From UBA1926 sp036732005 (lineage in GTDB: Bacteria; Planctomycetota; Phycisphaerae; Phycisphaerales; UBA1924), in NCBI GenBank assembly GCA_036732005.1, contig DAINDF010000001.1, positions 186,001 through 250,000 on the forward strand: a stretch of DNA of 64,000 nucleotides. Direction: 5' to 3'. The notes under the pieces were generated by a model, which was not told the DNA's origin, searched no databases, and saw only the letters and a list, made by a program, of their open reading frames with translations. Of the stretch, positions 24,442-33,843 are shown in pieces (within the stretch, counting starts at the first letter, position 1; the number at the start of each line of letters is the position of its first letter). The position numbers and the translations under genes are program-made.

Positions 24442-25119
24442 TCAGGGCACCGGAACCGAGACGGTCACCGCCTCAAAGCCGGTTTCGGGGAGCTTGTTCT
24501 CCTTGATGAGGTTGGCCCGGGCGAAGAACTCGGAGGCGTTGCCGGCGTCCTGGCGTGCCTCGGAGACGACGCCGAGGTTCCAGTACGCCGACGCGGGCGG
24601 GAGGATCGTCGTGTACATCGTGTACGCGTCCTCGTAATTCCCGTTGAGCGCGAAGCTCAGGGCAAGGTTGGCGCGATACCGGGCCTCGTCGGGGTCCGCG
24701 TTGACCGCTGCGGTGAAGGCGTTGGAGGCGGTGTCGTACTGGCCGCCTCGGAGCAGGAGCACGCCGAGGTTGTTGGCAAGCACCGGATCATTCGGGGCCA
24801 GGGCGTGGGCCCGCTCGAGCGTCGCGGTCGCGTCGCTGAAACGCTGCTGGCGGATCTGGATGTCGGCCAGTTCGACATAGGCGGGCAGGTACTCTGGGTT
24901 CTGCTCGAGGATCTTGGAGAGCACATACTCGGCCTGCCCGGCCCGGCCGTTCTCGTTGAGCAGCTTTGCCATCATGTGCAGGGTTCGGGGGGTCGGGGCG
25001 CGGTCGCCGGCTTGGCTGAAGTTGTCCCGCTGGGCGGCCCCGGAGCGGCAGCCGAGTGTTCCGAGCGACGAGACGGCGAGCAGCAACGCCGCGCCGGTGA
25101 TCCGAATGGTGGTGTTCAT
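24442..25119 (-). CDS. tadD: TadD-like TPR lipoprotein of the Tad pilus
   Basis: The 225-residue protein has a lipoprotein signal (LGTLGC, lipid-modified C24) and at least four tetratricopeptide-type repeats, for example PEYLPAYVELADIQIRQQ and DPVLANNLGVLLLRGGQY. TadD proteins are outer-membrane-linked pilotins that help assemble the Flp pilus secretin. It is the last gene of the minus-strand Tad operon, after tadC and a small lipoprotein gene, which is the usual place for tadD. Confidence 0.8.
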   Translation of the reverse strand: MNTTIRITGAALLLAVSSLGTLGCRSGAAQRDNFSQAGDRAPTPRTLHMMAKLLNENGRAGQAEYVLSKILEQNPEYLPAYVELADIQIRQQRFSDATATLERAHALAPNDPVLANNLGVLLLRGGQYDTASNAFTAAVNADPDEARYRANLALSFALNGNYEDAYTMYTTILPPASAYWNLGVVSEARQDAGNASEFFARANLIKENKLPETGFEAVTVSVPVP

Positions 25120-25158
25120 GGCTTGTTCCTCGTTTCGTATGCTGGTGCGTGCGTTGCT

Positions 25159-25659
25159 TCAGTTGCTGTCGGACTCTTTGTCGTGGAATGAGTAGGGCTT
25201 GTCGTCGCTCGGCCTGGCGAAATGGGCGCCGGCGCGGATGCCGGGCGTCGAATCGGTCGACCAGAGCCCGTTCTCGATGGAGACCAGTGAAAGATCGACG
25301 CGGTGTCCTTCGAGGCCGCGCCGCACCGCCGCGAGGCGGGCGGCGTAGAGGTCGTCCCCGGCGTCGCCCCGTGGCAGGAAGAGCCTGCCCCCGCCGTGCC
25401 TCTCGTAGTAGCGGGCGAGCACCTCCAGATCCCGTTCGCCGCGCGGGGTGAGGACGGCGGCGCCCTCGACGAAGTGGTGGTCGTAGATGGTGTGCTGCCG
25501 AATGACGGCGTTGCTGACCTGCGTCTCGAAGTAGGTTCGGTTCAGCCATTCGTTGGTGTCGCGGCGTGCGTCGTTGTCCCACTCCGCAACGGGCGGGGTC
25601 GCGCTGCGGCATCCGGAGAGAAGGGCCGCGGCGGCCAGGAGCGTGAGTACTGCTTTCAT
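25159..25659 (-). CDS. small lipoprotein of the Tad operon
   Basis: The 166-residue protein has a lipobox (LLSGC, C17) and a mature part with HHFVEGAAVLTPRGERDLEVLARYYERHGG and a basic stretch AARLAAVRRGLEGHRVDL. It resembles CpaD-type proteins in length and place: an outer-membrane-anchored accessory of the Flp pilus secretin. The similarity is weak. It lies between tadC and tadD with short gaps on both sides and is surely co-transcribed. Confidence 0.6.
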   Translation of the reverse strand: MKAVLTLLAAAALLSGCRSATPPVAEWDNDARRDTNEWLNRTYFETQVSNAVIRQHTIYDHHFVEGAAVLTPRGERDLEVLARYYERHGGGRLFLPRGDAGDDLYAARLAAVRRGLEGHRVDLSLVSIENGLWSTDSTPGIRAGAHFARPSDDKPYSFHDKESDSN

Positions 25660-25680
25660 GCGGAACCTCCGTGCGGGGGG

Positions 25681-26595
25681 TCAATTCGACAACAGGTCAA
25701 CCATCTTCAGGGCCGCCGGCCCGGCCGAGACGAGCAGCACGACGGGGAAGATGAAGATCACCATGGGCAACAGCAGCTTGATGGCCATCTTCTCGGCGGA
25801 TTCCTCGGCCTTCTGGCTCCGCATCTCCCGCATCGTCTCGGCGAAGGTGCGGAGGGCGTCCGCGACCGAGGTGCCGAACTTGTCCGCCTGGCTGATGATG
25901 GAGGACAGGCTGGCGAGGTCGTCGGCGCCGGTGCGTTCGGCCATGTTCTTGAGGGCCTCGGGGCGTCTGGCGCCGAGGAGCATCTCGAGGTTGACCAGCG
26001 CCATCTCGTCGGCGAGGGCCTCGCTCGCCTCCCGGATCTCGTCGGCCGTCGCGTTCCAGGCCTGGTCGAGCCCCATGCCGGCGGAGACGCAAACCTCCAG
26101 GAGATCGATCGCGTTCGGGAGGGCGTTGCGGATCTCGCCCGTCCGCTTCTTGACCTTCCGGTCGAGCAGGAAGTTGGGGAGCATCGACGCACCCGCCGCC
26201 GCGGCGACGACGAGAAGCACGCTCATCTGCATGCTCGTCTTGAGCTGGACCACGGCGAGCATGGCCCCGCCCAGGCCGACGATGAGGAGGAGGATCTTGA
26301 TCCCGAAGAAGAGCTCGGCCGCCCCGCGGTTGCTGTAGCCCGCGCGGGCGAGTGTCTTGCGGAGCTTGGGGGAGGGGCCTCCCAGCACGGAGAGACCGCC
26401 GAGCCAGCCGAGCATCTGGGCGACGGCGCCCGGGCCCTGGTGCTCCTCTGGCAGGGAGAGCCCGTCGGTGCGGATCTGGCGGAGTCGGGCGTCGAGGGCC
26501 CGCCGCTCACGCCGGTTGGTCGCGAGGATGAACGCGCCGGAGAACGCGACAATCGCGAAGACCGAGGCCGGGATGATGAGTTCGGGGGAGAGCAT
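25681..26595 (-). CDS. tadC: TadC, inner-membrane platform protein of the Flp pilus
   Basis: The 304-residue protein is of the GspF/TadC family: an N-terminal helix (about 7-25), a helix pair at about 95-145, a cytoplasmic helical domain with the conserved NALPNAIDLLEVCVSAGMGLDQA, and a C-terminal membrane hairpin (about 270-295, LLPMVIFIFPVVLLVS). With TadB it forms the inner-membrane base that couples the TadA motor to pilin extrusion. It follows tadB by about 20 bp. Confidence 0.92.
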   Translation of the reverse strand: MLSPELIIPASVFAIVAFSGAFILATNRRERRALDARLRQIRTDGLSLPEEHQGPGAVAQMLGWLGGLSVLGGPSPKLRKTLARAGYSNRGAAELFFGIKILLLIVGLGGAMLAVVQLKTSMQMSVLLVVAAAAGASMLPNFLLDRKVKKRTGEIRNALPNAIDLLEVCVSAGMGLDQAWNATADEIREASEALADEMALVNLEMLLGARRPEALKNMAERTGADDLASLSSIISQADKFGTSVADALRTFAETMREMRSQKAEESAEKMAIKLLLPMVIFIFPVVLLVSAGPAALKMVDLLSN

Positions 26596-26614
26596 CGTCT
26601 CGTTCCGGGGCGCC

Positions 26615-27610
26615 TCAGTACTTGATCACGGCCATCTTGTTCATGGCCCATGTTCCGACGAACATGCTCGCGACGCAGATCGCCAGCAGCGTCTGGCCCG
26701 CGTCGGTGTTGTACATGGGCCTGACATACTCGGGGTTGATGACATTGAGCAGGACGAACACGACCACGGGGAGCCCGAGGAGGACCTGCTTGCTCATCTG
26801 CGTCTGCGCGATAAGCACGCGGACGCGCCGCCCGAGCCTGAGCCGGTCTCGGATCACGGCGCTCAGGCGGTTGGTCGTCTCGGCGAGATTGCCGCCGGCA
26901 CGGATCTGGACCGCTACCGAGGCGGCGAAGAGCTTGAGGTCCTCGCTGGTGTGCTTGCCGGCCACGCTGCGGAGCGCCTCCTCGAGGCTGACCCCCATCT
27001 CCTGCTGCTGGACGATCTCCGACATGACGCTCCGCACGGGCTCCTTGGCCTCTTCGGCGGCGAGGGTCAGCCCCGCGATCACGGTGTGGCCCGCGCGAAG
27101 GGATCGGGCGCAGAGATCGAGCGCCTCGACGAACTGATCGTCGAACTTGGCGGTCTGCTTGTCCGCCTTCATCTTCACGGCGGTCCACATCAGGTAGACG
27201 ATGCCCATGCCCGCCATCACCGCGCCTGGGGTGTGCCGCGTGATCACCCAGACCGCCGCGAACGACCCGATCGCCGCCGCGGCCGCGATCATCAGCAGCG
27301 TCGGCACGGGGGTCGTGATGCCGGCGGCCTTGCAGCGCTCTCGGAGCGCGGCGAGCGGCCCCGCGGCCCGCTTGCCCAGACCGGGGAGGATCGCCTCGAA
27401 CTCGTGCCCGTCGTGGAAGAGGCGGACGACGCGTCCCTCCGCGTCGGCCTTGCCGGTCGAGGCGGTCTTGAGGCCGACGCGTCGGCGGACCAGGTCGGCC
27501 CGTTTGCCGCGGTTGTAGATCCAGAGCATCCCGCCGATGCCGGTGACGCAGAGCATCATCAGGAAGACCGCGCCGGTCGCGAGGAGATCGATGGGGGACA
27601 TCCCGCTCAC
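26615..27610 (-). CDS. tadB: TadB, inner-membrane platform protein of the Flp pilus
   Basis: The 331-residue protein has helices at about 10-28, 88-130 and 275-325 and the T2SSF-like domain with DQFVEALDLCARSLRAGHTVIAGL. The GTG at 27610, preceded by a G-rich run, overlaps the tadA stop by GTGA; ATG 27601 is a possible alternative. TadB and TadC are paralogous halves of the platform. The TadB-specific features are the position after tadA and the extended N-terminal region. Confidence 0.92.
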   Translation of the reverse strand: MSGMSPIDLLATGAVFLMMLCVTGIGGMLWIYNRGKRADLVRRRVGLKTASTGKADAEGRVVRLFHDGHEFEAILPGLGKRAAGPLAALRERCKAAGITTPVPTLLMIAAAAAIGSFAAVWVITRHTPGAVMAGMGIVYLMWTAVKMKADKQTAKFDDQFVEALDLCARSLRAGHTVIAGLTLAAEEAKEPVRSVMSEIVQQQEMGVSLEEALRSVAGKHTSEDLKLFAASVAVQIRAGGNLAETTNRLSAVIRDRLRLGRRVRVLIAQTQMSKQVLLGLPVVVFVLLNVINPEYVRPMYNTDAGQTLLAICVASMFVGTWAMNKMAVIKY

Positions 27611-28986
27611 GCCGCCCCCTTCCTCGGGTTGACCATCCGGATCTGGGCCGAGGCGGGCGTCCTGGACTTCCCAACCTCGAGTTTGCCGCGGTGGAAGATC
27701 TCGTCGGGAAGGTCGTGGCCCTCGGCGCGGAGGTGCTCGAGGACCTTGGGCCTCACGCCGCAGGCCTCGAAATGGCCCTCGGCGTTGCCGTCCTTGTCAA
27801 TGCCGGTCTGCACGAACCTGAAGATGTCCTGCAGGAGCACGACATCGGACTCCATGCCGGTGATCTCGGAGACCGCCGTCACCTTGCGCTTGCCGCCGGT
27901 GAGGCGGTCGGCGTGCACGAGGATCTGCACAGCGGAGGAAATCTGCTGGCGGATGGTCGCGATCGGGAAGTCGAGCCCGGCCATGGAGACCATGCTCTCG
28001 AGCCGGCGGATGGTGTCCCGCGTGCCGTTGGAGTGCAGGGTGGTCATCGATCCGTCGTGCCCGGTGTTCATCGCCTGGAGCATGTCCAGGGCCTCGCCGC
28101 CGCGGATCTCGCCGATGACCACGCGATCAGGCCGCATCCGCAGCGCGTTCTTGACCAGGTCGCGCTGGGTGACGAGGCCCTTTCCCTCGACATTCGCGGG
28201 GCGGGTCTCGAGCCGAACCACATGCTCGCGCTGGAGCTGGAGCTCGGCCGCGTCCTCGATGGTCAGCACGCGCTCGCCCTCGGGGATGCACTTGCTCAGG
28301 CAGTTGAGGAGGGTGGTCTTGCCGGACCCGGTGCCGCCCGAGATGATGATGTTGAGCCTTCCCGCGACCGCCGCCCTCAGGAACTTGTGCATCTCGGGGG
28401 TCATCGCCCCCACTTCCATCAGTTTCTCGAGGTCGAAGGGGATCCTCGCGAATCGCCGGATGGAGACGCTGTGCCCGTCGAGGGCGAGCGGGGAGATGAT
28501 CGCGTTGACGCGGGACCCGTCCGCCAGGCGTGCGTCGAGCATCGGGGTGCTCTCGTCGACGCGACGCCCGATCGCCGAGGCGATCCGCTGGATGACGGTC
28601 AGGAGGTGGTCATTGTCACGGAAGGTGATGTCCGAGACGACGAGGCGGCCCTTCTTCTCGACATAGATCTGCTTCGGGCCGTTGATCAGGATGTCTGAGA
28701 TGTCCGGATCGCGGAGGATGTCTTCGAGCGGGCCGAGCCCGAAGATGTCGTCCATCACCTGGGTGATGAGCCGATCCTTCTCGGTCGCGGAGAGGGGCTT
28801 GCCCTCGCCGTGCAGGAGCGCCTCGACCTGCTGGGCGCACTCGCGGCGGAGCTGCTCGCGTGGCAGGGCCTTGGCCTGGTTCAGGTCGATCGAGCCGAGC
28901 AGCCGCTTGTGAACGCGCGAGCGGAGGTCGTCGCTGTGCCGGTCGGGCTTGCCGTCGGGGCCGGGATGGTTCGGGTTCTGGGTCAT
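27607..28986 (-). CDS. tadA: TadA/CpaF pilus assembly ATPase
   Basis: The 459-residue ATPase has an N-terminal domain (about 60-190) and a C-terminal VirB11-like motor with Walker A SGGTGSGKTT near 217-226, an Asp box (LTIEDAAELQL), Walker B PDRVVIGEIRGGEA and the His box TGHDGSMTTLHSN. TadA hexamers power both extension and retraction of Flp pili in Caulobacter relatives. It is directly downstream of tadZ with a two-base gap. Confidence 0.96.
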   Translation of the reverse strand: MTQNPNHPGPDGKPDRHSDDLRSRVHKRLLGSIDLNQAKALPREQLRRECAQQVEALLHGEGKPLSATEKDRLITQVMDDIFGLGPLEDILRDPDISDILINGPKQIYVEKKGRLVVSDITFRDNDHLLTVIQRIASAIGRRVDESTPMLDARLADGSRVNAIISPLALDGHSVSIRRFARIPFDLEKLMEVGAMTPEMHKFLRAAVAGRLNIIISGGTGSGKTTLLNCLSKCIPEGERVLTIEDAAELQLQREHVVRLETRPANVEGKGLVTQRDLVKNALRMRPDRVVIGEIRGGEALDMLQAMNTGHDGSMTTLHSNGTRDTIRRLESMVSMAGLDFPIATIRQQISSAVQILVHADRLTGGKRKVTAVSEITGMESDVVLLQDIFRFVQTGIDKDGNAEGHFEACGVRPKVLEHLRAEGHDLPDEIFHRGKLEVGKSRTPASAQIRMVNPRKGAA

Positions 28987-28988
28987 GC

Positions 28989-30182
28989 TCAGGCGGCCTT
29001 CTTCCGCTTGAAGAGCGAGGGCTTCGGCTGCTTCTTTGTCTCGCCGGCGTCGTCGTCGCCCGACAACTGCCTGGCGAGACTCACGAACTGCTTGCGGAGC
29101 TTGCTCCCCCCCGCCGCCTTGACCAGCGGCTCGCCCGCGTAGAGCCCACGCGAGGCGCTCACGGGCTCGTCGGGCAGCGGGATGATCTGCCCGTCGAACT
29201 CGAGCGTGTCGGCGGCTTCCTTCAGCGTGATCGGCTTGCCCGCGCCCTTGCAGCGGTTGGCGATGACATGCACCGGCGTGCGGACATCCGCCTTGGCCAG
29301 GGCGCCGAGCATGAGCCTCGCGTTGTGCAGGTCCTTCACGCTCAGCTGCATCACGATCAGCGTCGCCGTCGAGATTGAGGCGAGCGCGCCGGTCGCGTCG
29401 AGCGGCAGGGCCGGCGCGTCGATCACCGTCGCGGGGTACCCCGACTTGAACACGCTGTAGACCTCTTCGATCTGGTCGAGATAGAGCGGCGCCGGCTCGG
29501 CGAAGTTCACGCTCGCCGGGCTGAGCAGGACCTCGAGCCAGTCGCCCCGCCCGATCGCGGTCGAGTGCACGAGTTCGATGTCCAGCCCGGCCTCGCGTGC
29601 CAGCAGGTCCGCCACGCCGTACTCGCCCCGGAGCCCGAGGTGCGTGCCCGCCCCGCCGAACCGGACATCGAAATCAACAACGAGCGAGCGGCGGCCGGCG
29701 AGTGCGCCCATCTCGGCCGCGAGGTTCACCGCGACCGTCGTCGCGCCGCACCCTCCGCTGGCTGAGAGCACCGTGAAGACACGCCCCCGCGTGGCCGACG
29801 ACCCGCGGATCTGCTCGGCGAGGTCCCGGCAGATCGGGATCATGTCCGGGCCGATCCAGTCCTTGGGGAGGAAGTGACGGGCCCCGGCCTGCATCGACTC
29901 GAGCAGGAGTTGCTTGTCGAACTCCGGCGCGATCACAACGAATCGCGACTGGGGCCGGGCATCGACCAGCTGCCCGACATACTCGAGCATGACCTCGGGT
30001 TGCGGCTCGATGTCGACCAGCACGAGGCCGGCGGGTGCCTTGTCGAGCTGCTTCTCAAGCTGACGCATGGTCTCGCAGACCATGAACGGCGTGAGCAGCG
30101 GATCATCGCCGAGCGCGGAGGCGATGGACTCGCTCACGGCTCGGTCGGTGGTCACCAGGATGGTGCTGCTGGTCTGGCTCAT
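28989..30182 (-). CDS. tadZ: TadZ/CpaE, pilus localisation ATPase (ParA/MinD-like)
   Basis: The 397-residue protein combines an N-terminal receiver-like domain (about 8-110, with LVLVDIEPQPE) and a MinD/ParA-type ATPase with a deviant Walker A at about 143-150 (SGGCGATT). The usual signature lysine at the loop start is not seen, as in several TadZ proteins that bind nucleotide weakly. DFDVRFGGAGTHLGL and VIDAPAL mark switch regions. TadZ gathers other Tad proteins at the cell pole. The C-terminal tail is basic. Confidence 0.93.
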   Translation of the reverse strand: MSQTSSTILVTTDRAVSESIASALGDDPLLTPFMVCETMRQLEKQLDKAPAGLVLVDIEPQPEVMLEYVGQLVDARPQSRFVVIAPEFDKQLLLESMQAGARHFLPKDWIGPDMIPICRDLAEQIRGSSATRGRVFTVLSASGGCGATTVAVNLAAEMGALAGRRSLVVDFDVRFGGAGTHLGLRGEYGVADLLAREAGLDIELVHSTAIGRGDWLEVLLSPASVNFAEPAPLYLDQIEEVYSVFKSGYPATVIDAPALPLDATGALASISTATLIVMQLSVKDLHNARLMLGALAKADVRTPVHVIANRCKGAGKPITLKEAADTLEFDGQIIPLPDEPVSASRGLYAGEPLVKAAGGSKLRKQFVSLARQLSGDDDAGETKKQPKPSLFKRKKAA

Positions 30183-30206
30183 GCGGGGTCGTCGCCGGTC
30201 TGGGGG

Positions 30207-31712
30207 TCAGTCCTTCTTGGCCGGGTCCTTCGGTGATTCGGGCGGCAGCGGCGCACGCTCCTGGTCATGGGTCGCCCACGCGCCGGGACCGAGGAGCCGG
30301 TCGAGCCCGAGATCGGCGGCCCACACCGCCGGCGAGGTCGGCTTCGCCGCGTCGCCGTGCAGCTTGCCCTCGGCGTAGAGCTCCCACGAGTTCGGGGCCT
30401 TGTGCGTGTCGCCGGGCATCGGGAGGTCGGCCTGCGTGTCCATGGGCTCGACCAGTTCCACCGTCGCGAGCACGAGCATCTCGGTGTCGCCCTGCTCATA
30501 CCGGACCGAGCGGAACAGCGGCCCGAGGATCGGGATGCTCCCCAGCCCCGGGACCTTCTGCGACCTCGCGGCGACATTCCGGTCGAGCAGGCCCGCCATC
30601 GCGAAGGTCTGCCCGCTGCGCATCACGAGAGTGGTGGCCGCGCGGCGGGTCACCAGGGAGGGGATCCGGAATCCCTCGACCTCAACCGCGCCGATGTCGC
30701 TCAGGTCGCTGACCTCGGGAGCGACCTGGAGGCGGATCGCGCCGTCGCCCAGGACCGTGGGGAGGAAGTTCAGGCGAACACCGAACTCCTTCCACTCGAT
30801 CGTGATCTGGGTCGCGCCGCCGATGCCGGCCGAGGCGATCGGGATGGGGAACTCACCGCCCGCGAGGAACGACGCCTTTTCTCCCGACATCGCGACGAGC
30901 GTGGGCTCGGCGAGCGTGCGGAGATACTGGTTGTCCTCGAGCGCCTCGATAAAGAGCTCGAAATCAAGGCCCGGGAACCCGCCGAAGAGCGTCACGGCGT
31001 CCCCCACCGAAGCGGATTGGAGGAAGGCGAAGTTCAGATTGTCCTGGGCGGTCTGCCCGCCGGGGATGCCGATGTCGATGGAGTTCGGGTTGCCCCCGAT
31101 CGTCGAGCCCCCGAAGAAGCTGTCGCCGGAGTGGACCGCGTTGATCCCGAGCGACCGGATCGCGATGCGGTTGGCCTCCGCCACGCGCACCTTGATCATC
31201 ACCTGCTGAAGCCCCGCGACGCGGGTCATGTCGACATACCGGATCTCCGCCGCTTCGAGGAACCGACGCAGGCTGTCGGCGTGCTCGGCCTGGCGGAGGA
31301 CCCCCGCGACGATCAACACATCCTCGGATTGGGTCAGGTCGAGCGTCGCGCCCGGGAGCACCTCTTCGAGCGTCCGCCGCAGTTGCTCCATGTCGACATG
31401 CACCGCGACACGCGCCTCCCAGCGCTTGCCGTCCGGGTCCCAGATGCTGATGTCCGTGGCGCCGACCGCACGCCCGATGATCATGATCCGCCCGGGGTTG
31501 ATCACCTTGACATCGGCGATCTCGTCGTCGGCGACCGCGACCTCGGAGGCCATCCAGCCCGGCTCGATCACCGTGGAGCGACCGACCGGGATCTCGATTT
31601 GCAGGACTTCGCCCTCGCGGAGGAGCGGCTGCACCTCGGGCTCGGAGGCTGCCGGAGAGGTGGCGAGCCAGACGCCGGCGAGCAGCCCGATGAGCAATCG
31701 ATTCGGCTTCAT
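30207..31712 (-). CDS. rcpA: RcpA/CpaC, Flp pilus outer-membrane secretin
   Basis: The ATG at 31712 has GGAG nine bases upstream and begins a clear signal peptide (LLIGLLAGVWLATSPAAS). The 501-residue protein has the pilus/N-domain with VVIEPGWMASEV-like beta units, a BON-like section, and the secretin domain (about 215-430) with GAIRLQVAPEVSDLS and VPGLGSIPILGPLFRS. Secretins make the outer-membrane gate through which the pilus leaves. A Pro-rich tail of about 60 residues ends the protein. It lies 43 bp after rcpC. Confidence 0.93.
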   Translation of the reverse strand: MKPNRLLIGLLAGVWLATSPAASEPEVQPLLREGEVLQIEIPVGRSTVIEPGWMASEVAVADDEIADVKVINPGRIMIIGRAVGATDISIWDPDGKRWEARVAVHVDMEQLRRTLEEVLPGATLDLTQSEDVLIVAGVLRQAEHADSLRRFLEAAEIRYVDMTRVAGLQQVMIKVRVAEANRIAIRSLGINAVHSGDSFFGGSTIGGNPNSIDIGIPGGQTAQDNLNFAFLQSASVGDAVTLFGGFPGLDFELFIEALEDNQYLRTLAEPTLVAMSGEKASFLAGGEFPIPIASAGIGGATQITIEWKEFGVRLNFLPTVLGDGAIRLQVAPEVSDLSDIGAVEVEGFRIPSLVTRRAATTLVMRSGQTFAMAGLLDRNVAARSQKVPGLGSIPILGPLFRSVRYEQGDTEMLVLATVELVEPMDTQADLPMPGDTHKAPNSWELYAEGKLHGDAAKPTSPAVWAADLGLDRLLGPGAWATHDQERAPLPPESPKDPAKKD

Positions 31713-31755
31713 GCTGTGAACTCCCATGGTTGGGCTTCTCCACGCCGACGCGTTG

Positions 31756-32670
31756 TTACTCGTCGATCTCCGCCGGCTCATCGGTCGGGGCGTCCGCGAA
31801 CCGATCGCCGTCTGCCTCCCCGGCATCACCGAAGACCTGAACCTCGGTCTTGTCACCCCGCACGACCACGACACGCCAGGGGCCCGCCGGGCGGACGGGC
31901 GCCGCGACAATCTCGGGGGCCTGCGAGCCCGCGGCGGGGTCGGGCTCGGCGGTGAGCGAGTCGTCGAGCGGGTTCCGCAGGGTCAGCGCGAGTTCGCCCT
32001 GGTCCCGCGCCGCCTGCAGGTCGCGGGCCTGCTGCGGGTCGACCATCAGCGTCACCATCAATGTGCGGGAGACGCTCCGCGTGCTCGGCGCGGGCTTGGG
32101 GTCTTCGCCGTCCGGCTCGGGCTCCACCGTGAACAGGGTCTTGTCCTCGACCGCGAGCACGCTGACATTCTGAAGGAGCGTCCTGGACGCGGGCCCGGCG
32201 TCCGCGAACCGGGCCGGGCCCCGCTTGTACGCCACGATGACATCCACACGGCAACCCGGATAGAGAAGGCCCTTCATCGCCGAGGACGAGGGGAAGTCGA
32301 TGCTGACCGCCCGATAGCCCTCCGGCAGCGAACTCGCCAGCTTTGCGCCCTCTTCATCTGAGAGCAGCACAAGATCCGTGACCGGCTGCCCCGCGACGAG
32401 CGGCACCTTGAGCACCCGCCCGAGGATCTGGACCGGGTCCGAGTAGCTCTCCTTGGGCCTCTCCTTCAACTCCACCTCGCGCACCTCGAGGTGCGCCTGC
32501 TCGAGCCGCGTCATCGCCGGAAGGTCGCCGGCGACGACCAGGACCTCCGCCTTGGTCGGGACGGCGGGCGCCGTGCCCTTCGAACGCATCGCGGCCATCA
32601 GGACCGCGGCGCAGATGGAGGCCACGAGCCCAAGCCCGAGAACAGCGAAGATCGGCCCTTTGCCGCCCAT
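31756..32670 (-). CDS. rcpC: RcpC/CpaB, Flp pilus assembly protein
   Basis: The 304-residue protein starts at the ATG at 32670, preceded by GGAGGG. It has one membrane helix (about 6-28), a SAF domain (VLVVAGDLPAMTRLEQAHL, about 40-100) and the RcpC domain with MKGLLYPGCRVDVIVAYKRG. RcpC/CpaB proteins line the periplasm between secretin and platform. It heads the minus-strand Tad operon, whose promoter must lie in the 365-bp divergent space 32671-33035. Confidence 0.92.
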   Translation of the reverse strand: MGGKGPIFAVLGLGLVASICAAVLMAAMRSKGTAPAVPTKAEVLVVAGDLPAMTRLEQAHLEVREVELKERPKESYSDPVQILGRVLKVPLVAGQPVTDLVLLSDEEGAKLASSLPEGYRAVSIDFPSSSAMKGLLYPGCRVDVIVAYKRGPARFADAGPASRTLLQNVSVLAVEDKTLFTVEPEPDGEDPKPAPSTRSVSRTLMVTLMVDPQQARDLQAARDQGELALTLRNPLDDSLTAEPDPAAGSQAPEIVAAPVRPAGPWRVVVVRGDKTEVQVFGDAGEADGDRFADAPTDEPAEIDE

Positions 32671-33035
32671 GGTTGCCCTCCGGGCGCACGGAGACGCCGA
32701 GCGCGGGGAAATCGAACCGGGTCTCGATCGTCGCCCCGAGGGGCCCGACCTTGGGCCGGGCACCGATTCAGCACGCACCCACGCGCCCACGGCGGCGCAT
32801 CCGGCGCACGCGTCGCGGCCCCCACGCCGAAGGTCCGATGACCCCGCCGAACCCGCCCGGCCTCCCCGGTTGCGGCCCCTCTCCCCCACTACCTCCGGAT
32901 GCGCCGTCTCTGCGGGCGGATCCCCCGGACGGTGGAACGCGATTCAGGTTTCGGCTCGCCGCGGCCGACTCTGTATCTGAAGTCTCCAGCCGAGGCGTCG
33001 GCTCATCGGCGTCCGACACGCAAGGAAGGTCCGTC
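32671..33035. promoter_or_regulatory. divergent intergenic region between rcpC and a small membrane-protein gene
   Basis: No gene is supported in these 365 bases. Both flanking genes read outward, so promoters for the minus-strand Tad operon and the plus-strand gene must lie here. The DNA is very GC-rich and I see no unambiguous -35/-10 pair. Confidence 0.4.
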
Positions 33036-33404
33036 ATGAACCTCACCGATATGCCCATCGACCACTATGTTCCGTGGACATTCCTCTTCGCGGCCGCGCT
33101 GCTCGCGTCCGCAGTCGACGCCTTCGCCCGCCGCGCTTTCCACCCCGTCGTGATGTGCGTCTGGTTCTTCGGACTCACCCTCTCCGGCGCCGCCGGCGGG
33201 TGGAGCGTGCCGGAGTACACCGCCGGGCTCATCTGCCTCGTCACGCCCCACATGCTCATCTGTGTCGTCGGCGCCCGGGCAGGCAGGTCGAAAATGCTTT
33301 CGGACCAGGTCTCGCCGGCTCAGGCGAGCGAGAGCCCGGAGAACTTCCCGCTGCCGGACCATCAATCCGCCTCGGATCCGCACACCACCCGCCGGGCCGC
33401 CTGA
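33036..33404 (+). CDS. small membrane protein beside the Tad locus, unknown function
   Basis: The 122-residue protein starts at an ATG with AAGGAAGG upstream. It has three hydrophobic segments at about 13-30, 40-58 and 62-80 and a polar tail of about 40 residues. It lies between the two halves of the Tad locus and ends just before a strong terminator, so it is a separate transcript. No family is recognised; a link to the pilus rests on position only. Confidence 0.6.
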   Translation: MNLTDMPIDHYVPWTFLFAAALLASAVDAFARRAFHPVVMCVWFFGLTLSGAAGGWSVPEYTAGLICLVTPHMLICVVGARAGRSKMLSDQVSPAQASESPENFPLPDHQSASDPHTTRRAA

Positions 33405-33430
33405 CCGGGACCCTGAGACCGCTCCTTCTT

Positions 33431-33459
33431 CAACCCCGCCCCGGCGGGGTTGTTTTTTT
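33431..33459 (+). terminator. rho-independent terminator
   Basis: A perfect stem CAACCCCGCC (33431-33440) with GGCGGGGTTG (33443-33452) is followed by seven T residues (33453-33459). It closes the transcript of the small membrane-protein gene and isolates it from the flp pilin gene. Confidence 0.92.
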
Positions 33460-33603
33460 CGTTCGGCCTTGCGGCCGCGGGAACGCCTGCGGCCTGCCGA
33501 GCGGTTCCGATTGTGCGGGCGACCCGCGTCGAAAAGTCTTCCCGCCTGCTTGCATCCCGGAAATCTGTTTTGCACATCTTTCACGGCGGCTTGAACACCG
33601 CAC

Positions 33604-33629
33604 CCCGGGACACGCGATGCCCGGGACAC
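33604..33629. repeat. direct repeat in the flp leader
   Basis: CCCGGGACAC occurs at 33604-33613 and again at 33620-33629, just before the ribosome binding site of flp. Because CCCGGG is its own reverse complement, the two copies can also pair as a hairpin with a 10-base loop. It may stabilise the pilin mRNA or be a binding site. Confidence 0.55.
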
Positions 33630-33653
33630 AGGGAACCAACCAGGAGGATCGCC

Positions 33654-33836
33654 ATGAACAAGCTCACCACTCTCGCCAAGCGCTTCTTCAACGAGGATGA
33701 CGGCCTCGAGACCATCGAGTACGCGGTCATGACCGCCCTCATCGTCGCCGGCCTCGTCGCCGCCCTCGGCGCGCTCTCCGGCGCCATCACCGGCCGCTTC
33801 GGCGCCGTCCAGGGAACCGTCGACGGCATCCAGTAA
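33654..33836 (+). CDS. flp: Flp-type pilin subunit
   Basis: The 60-residue prepilin has a short basic leader, G17 as probable cleavage point, then LETIEYAVMTALIVAGLVAAL: Glu at +5 and Tyr at +6 of the mature protein and a hydrophobic helix, all as in Flp pilins. AGGAGG at 33642-33647 is a perfect ribosome binding site, fitting the high output needed for a pilus subunit. TadV, encoded 300 bp downstream, should process it. The mature protein of 43 residues is a normal size. Confidence 0.93.
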   Translation: MNKLTTLAKRFFNEDDGLETIEYAVMTALIVAGLVAALGALSGAITGRFGAVQGTVDGIQ

Positions 33837-33843
33837 TCCCGAA

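Noticed and set aside
33540..33600. Sigma-54 promoter before flp
   Set aside because: A GG...GC pair near 33560 has the wrong spacing (11 instead of 10 bases) and lacks the rest of the consensus.
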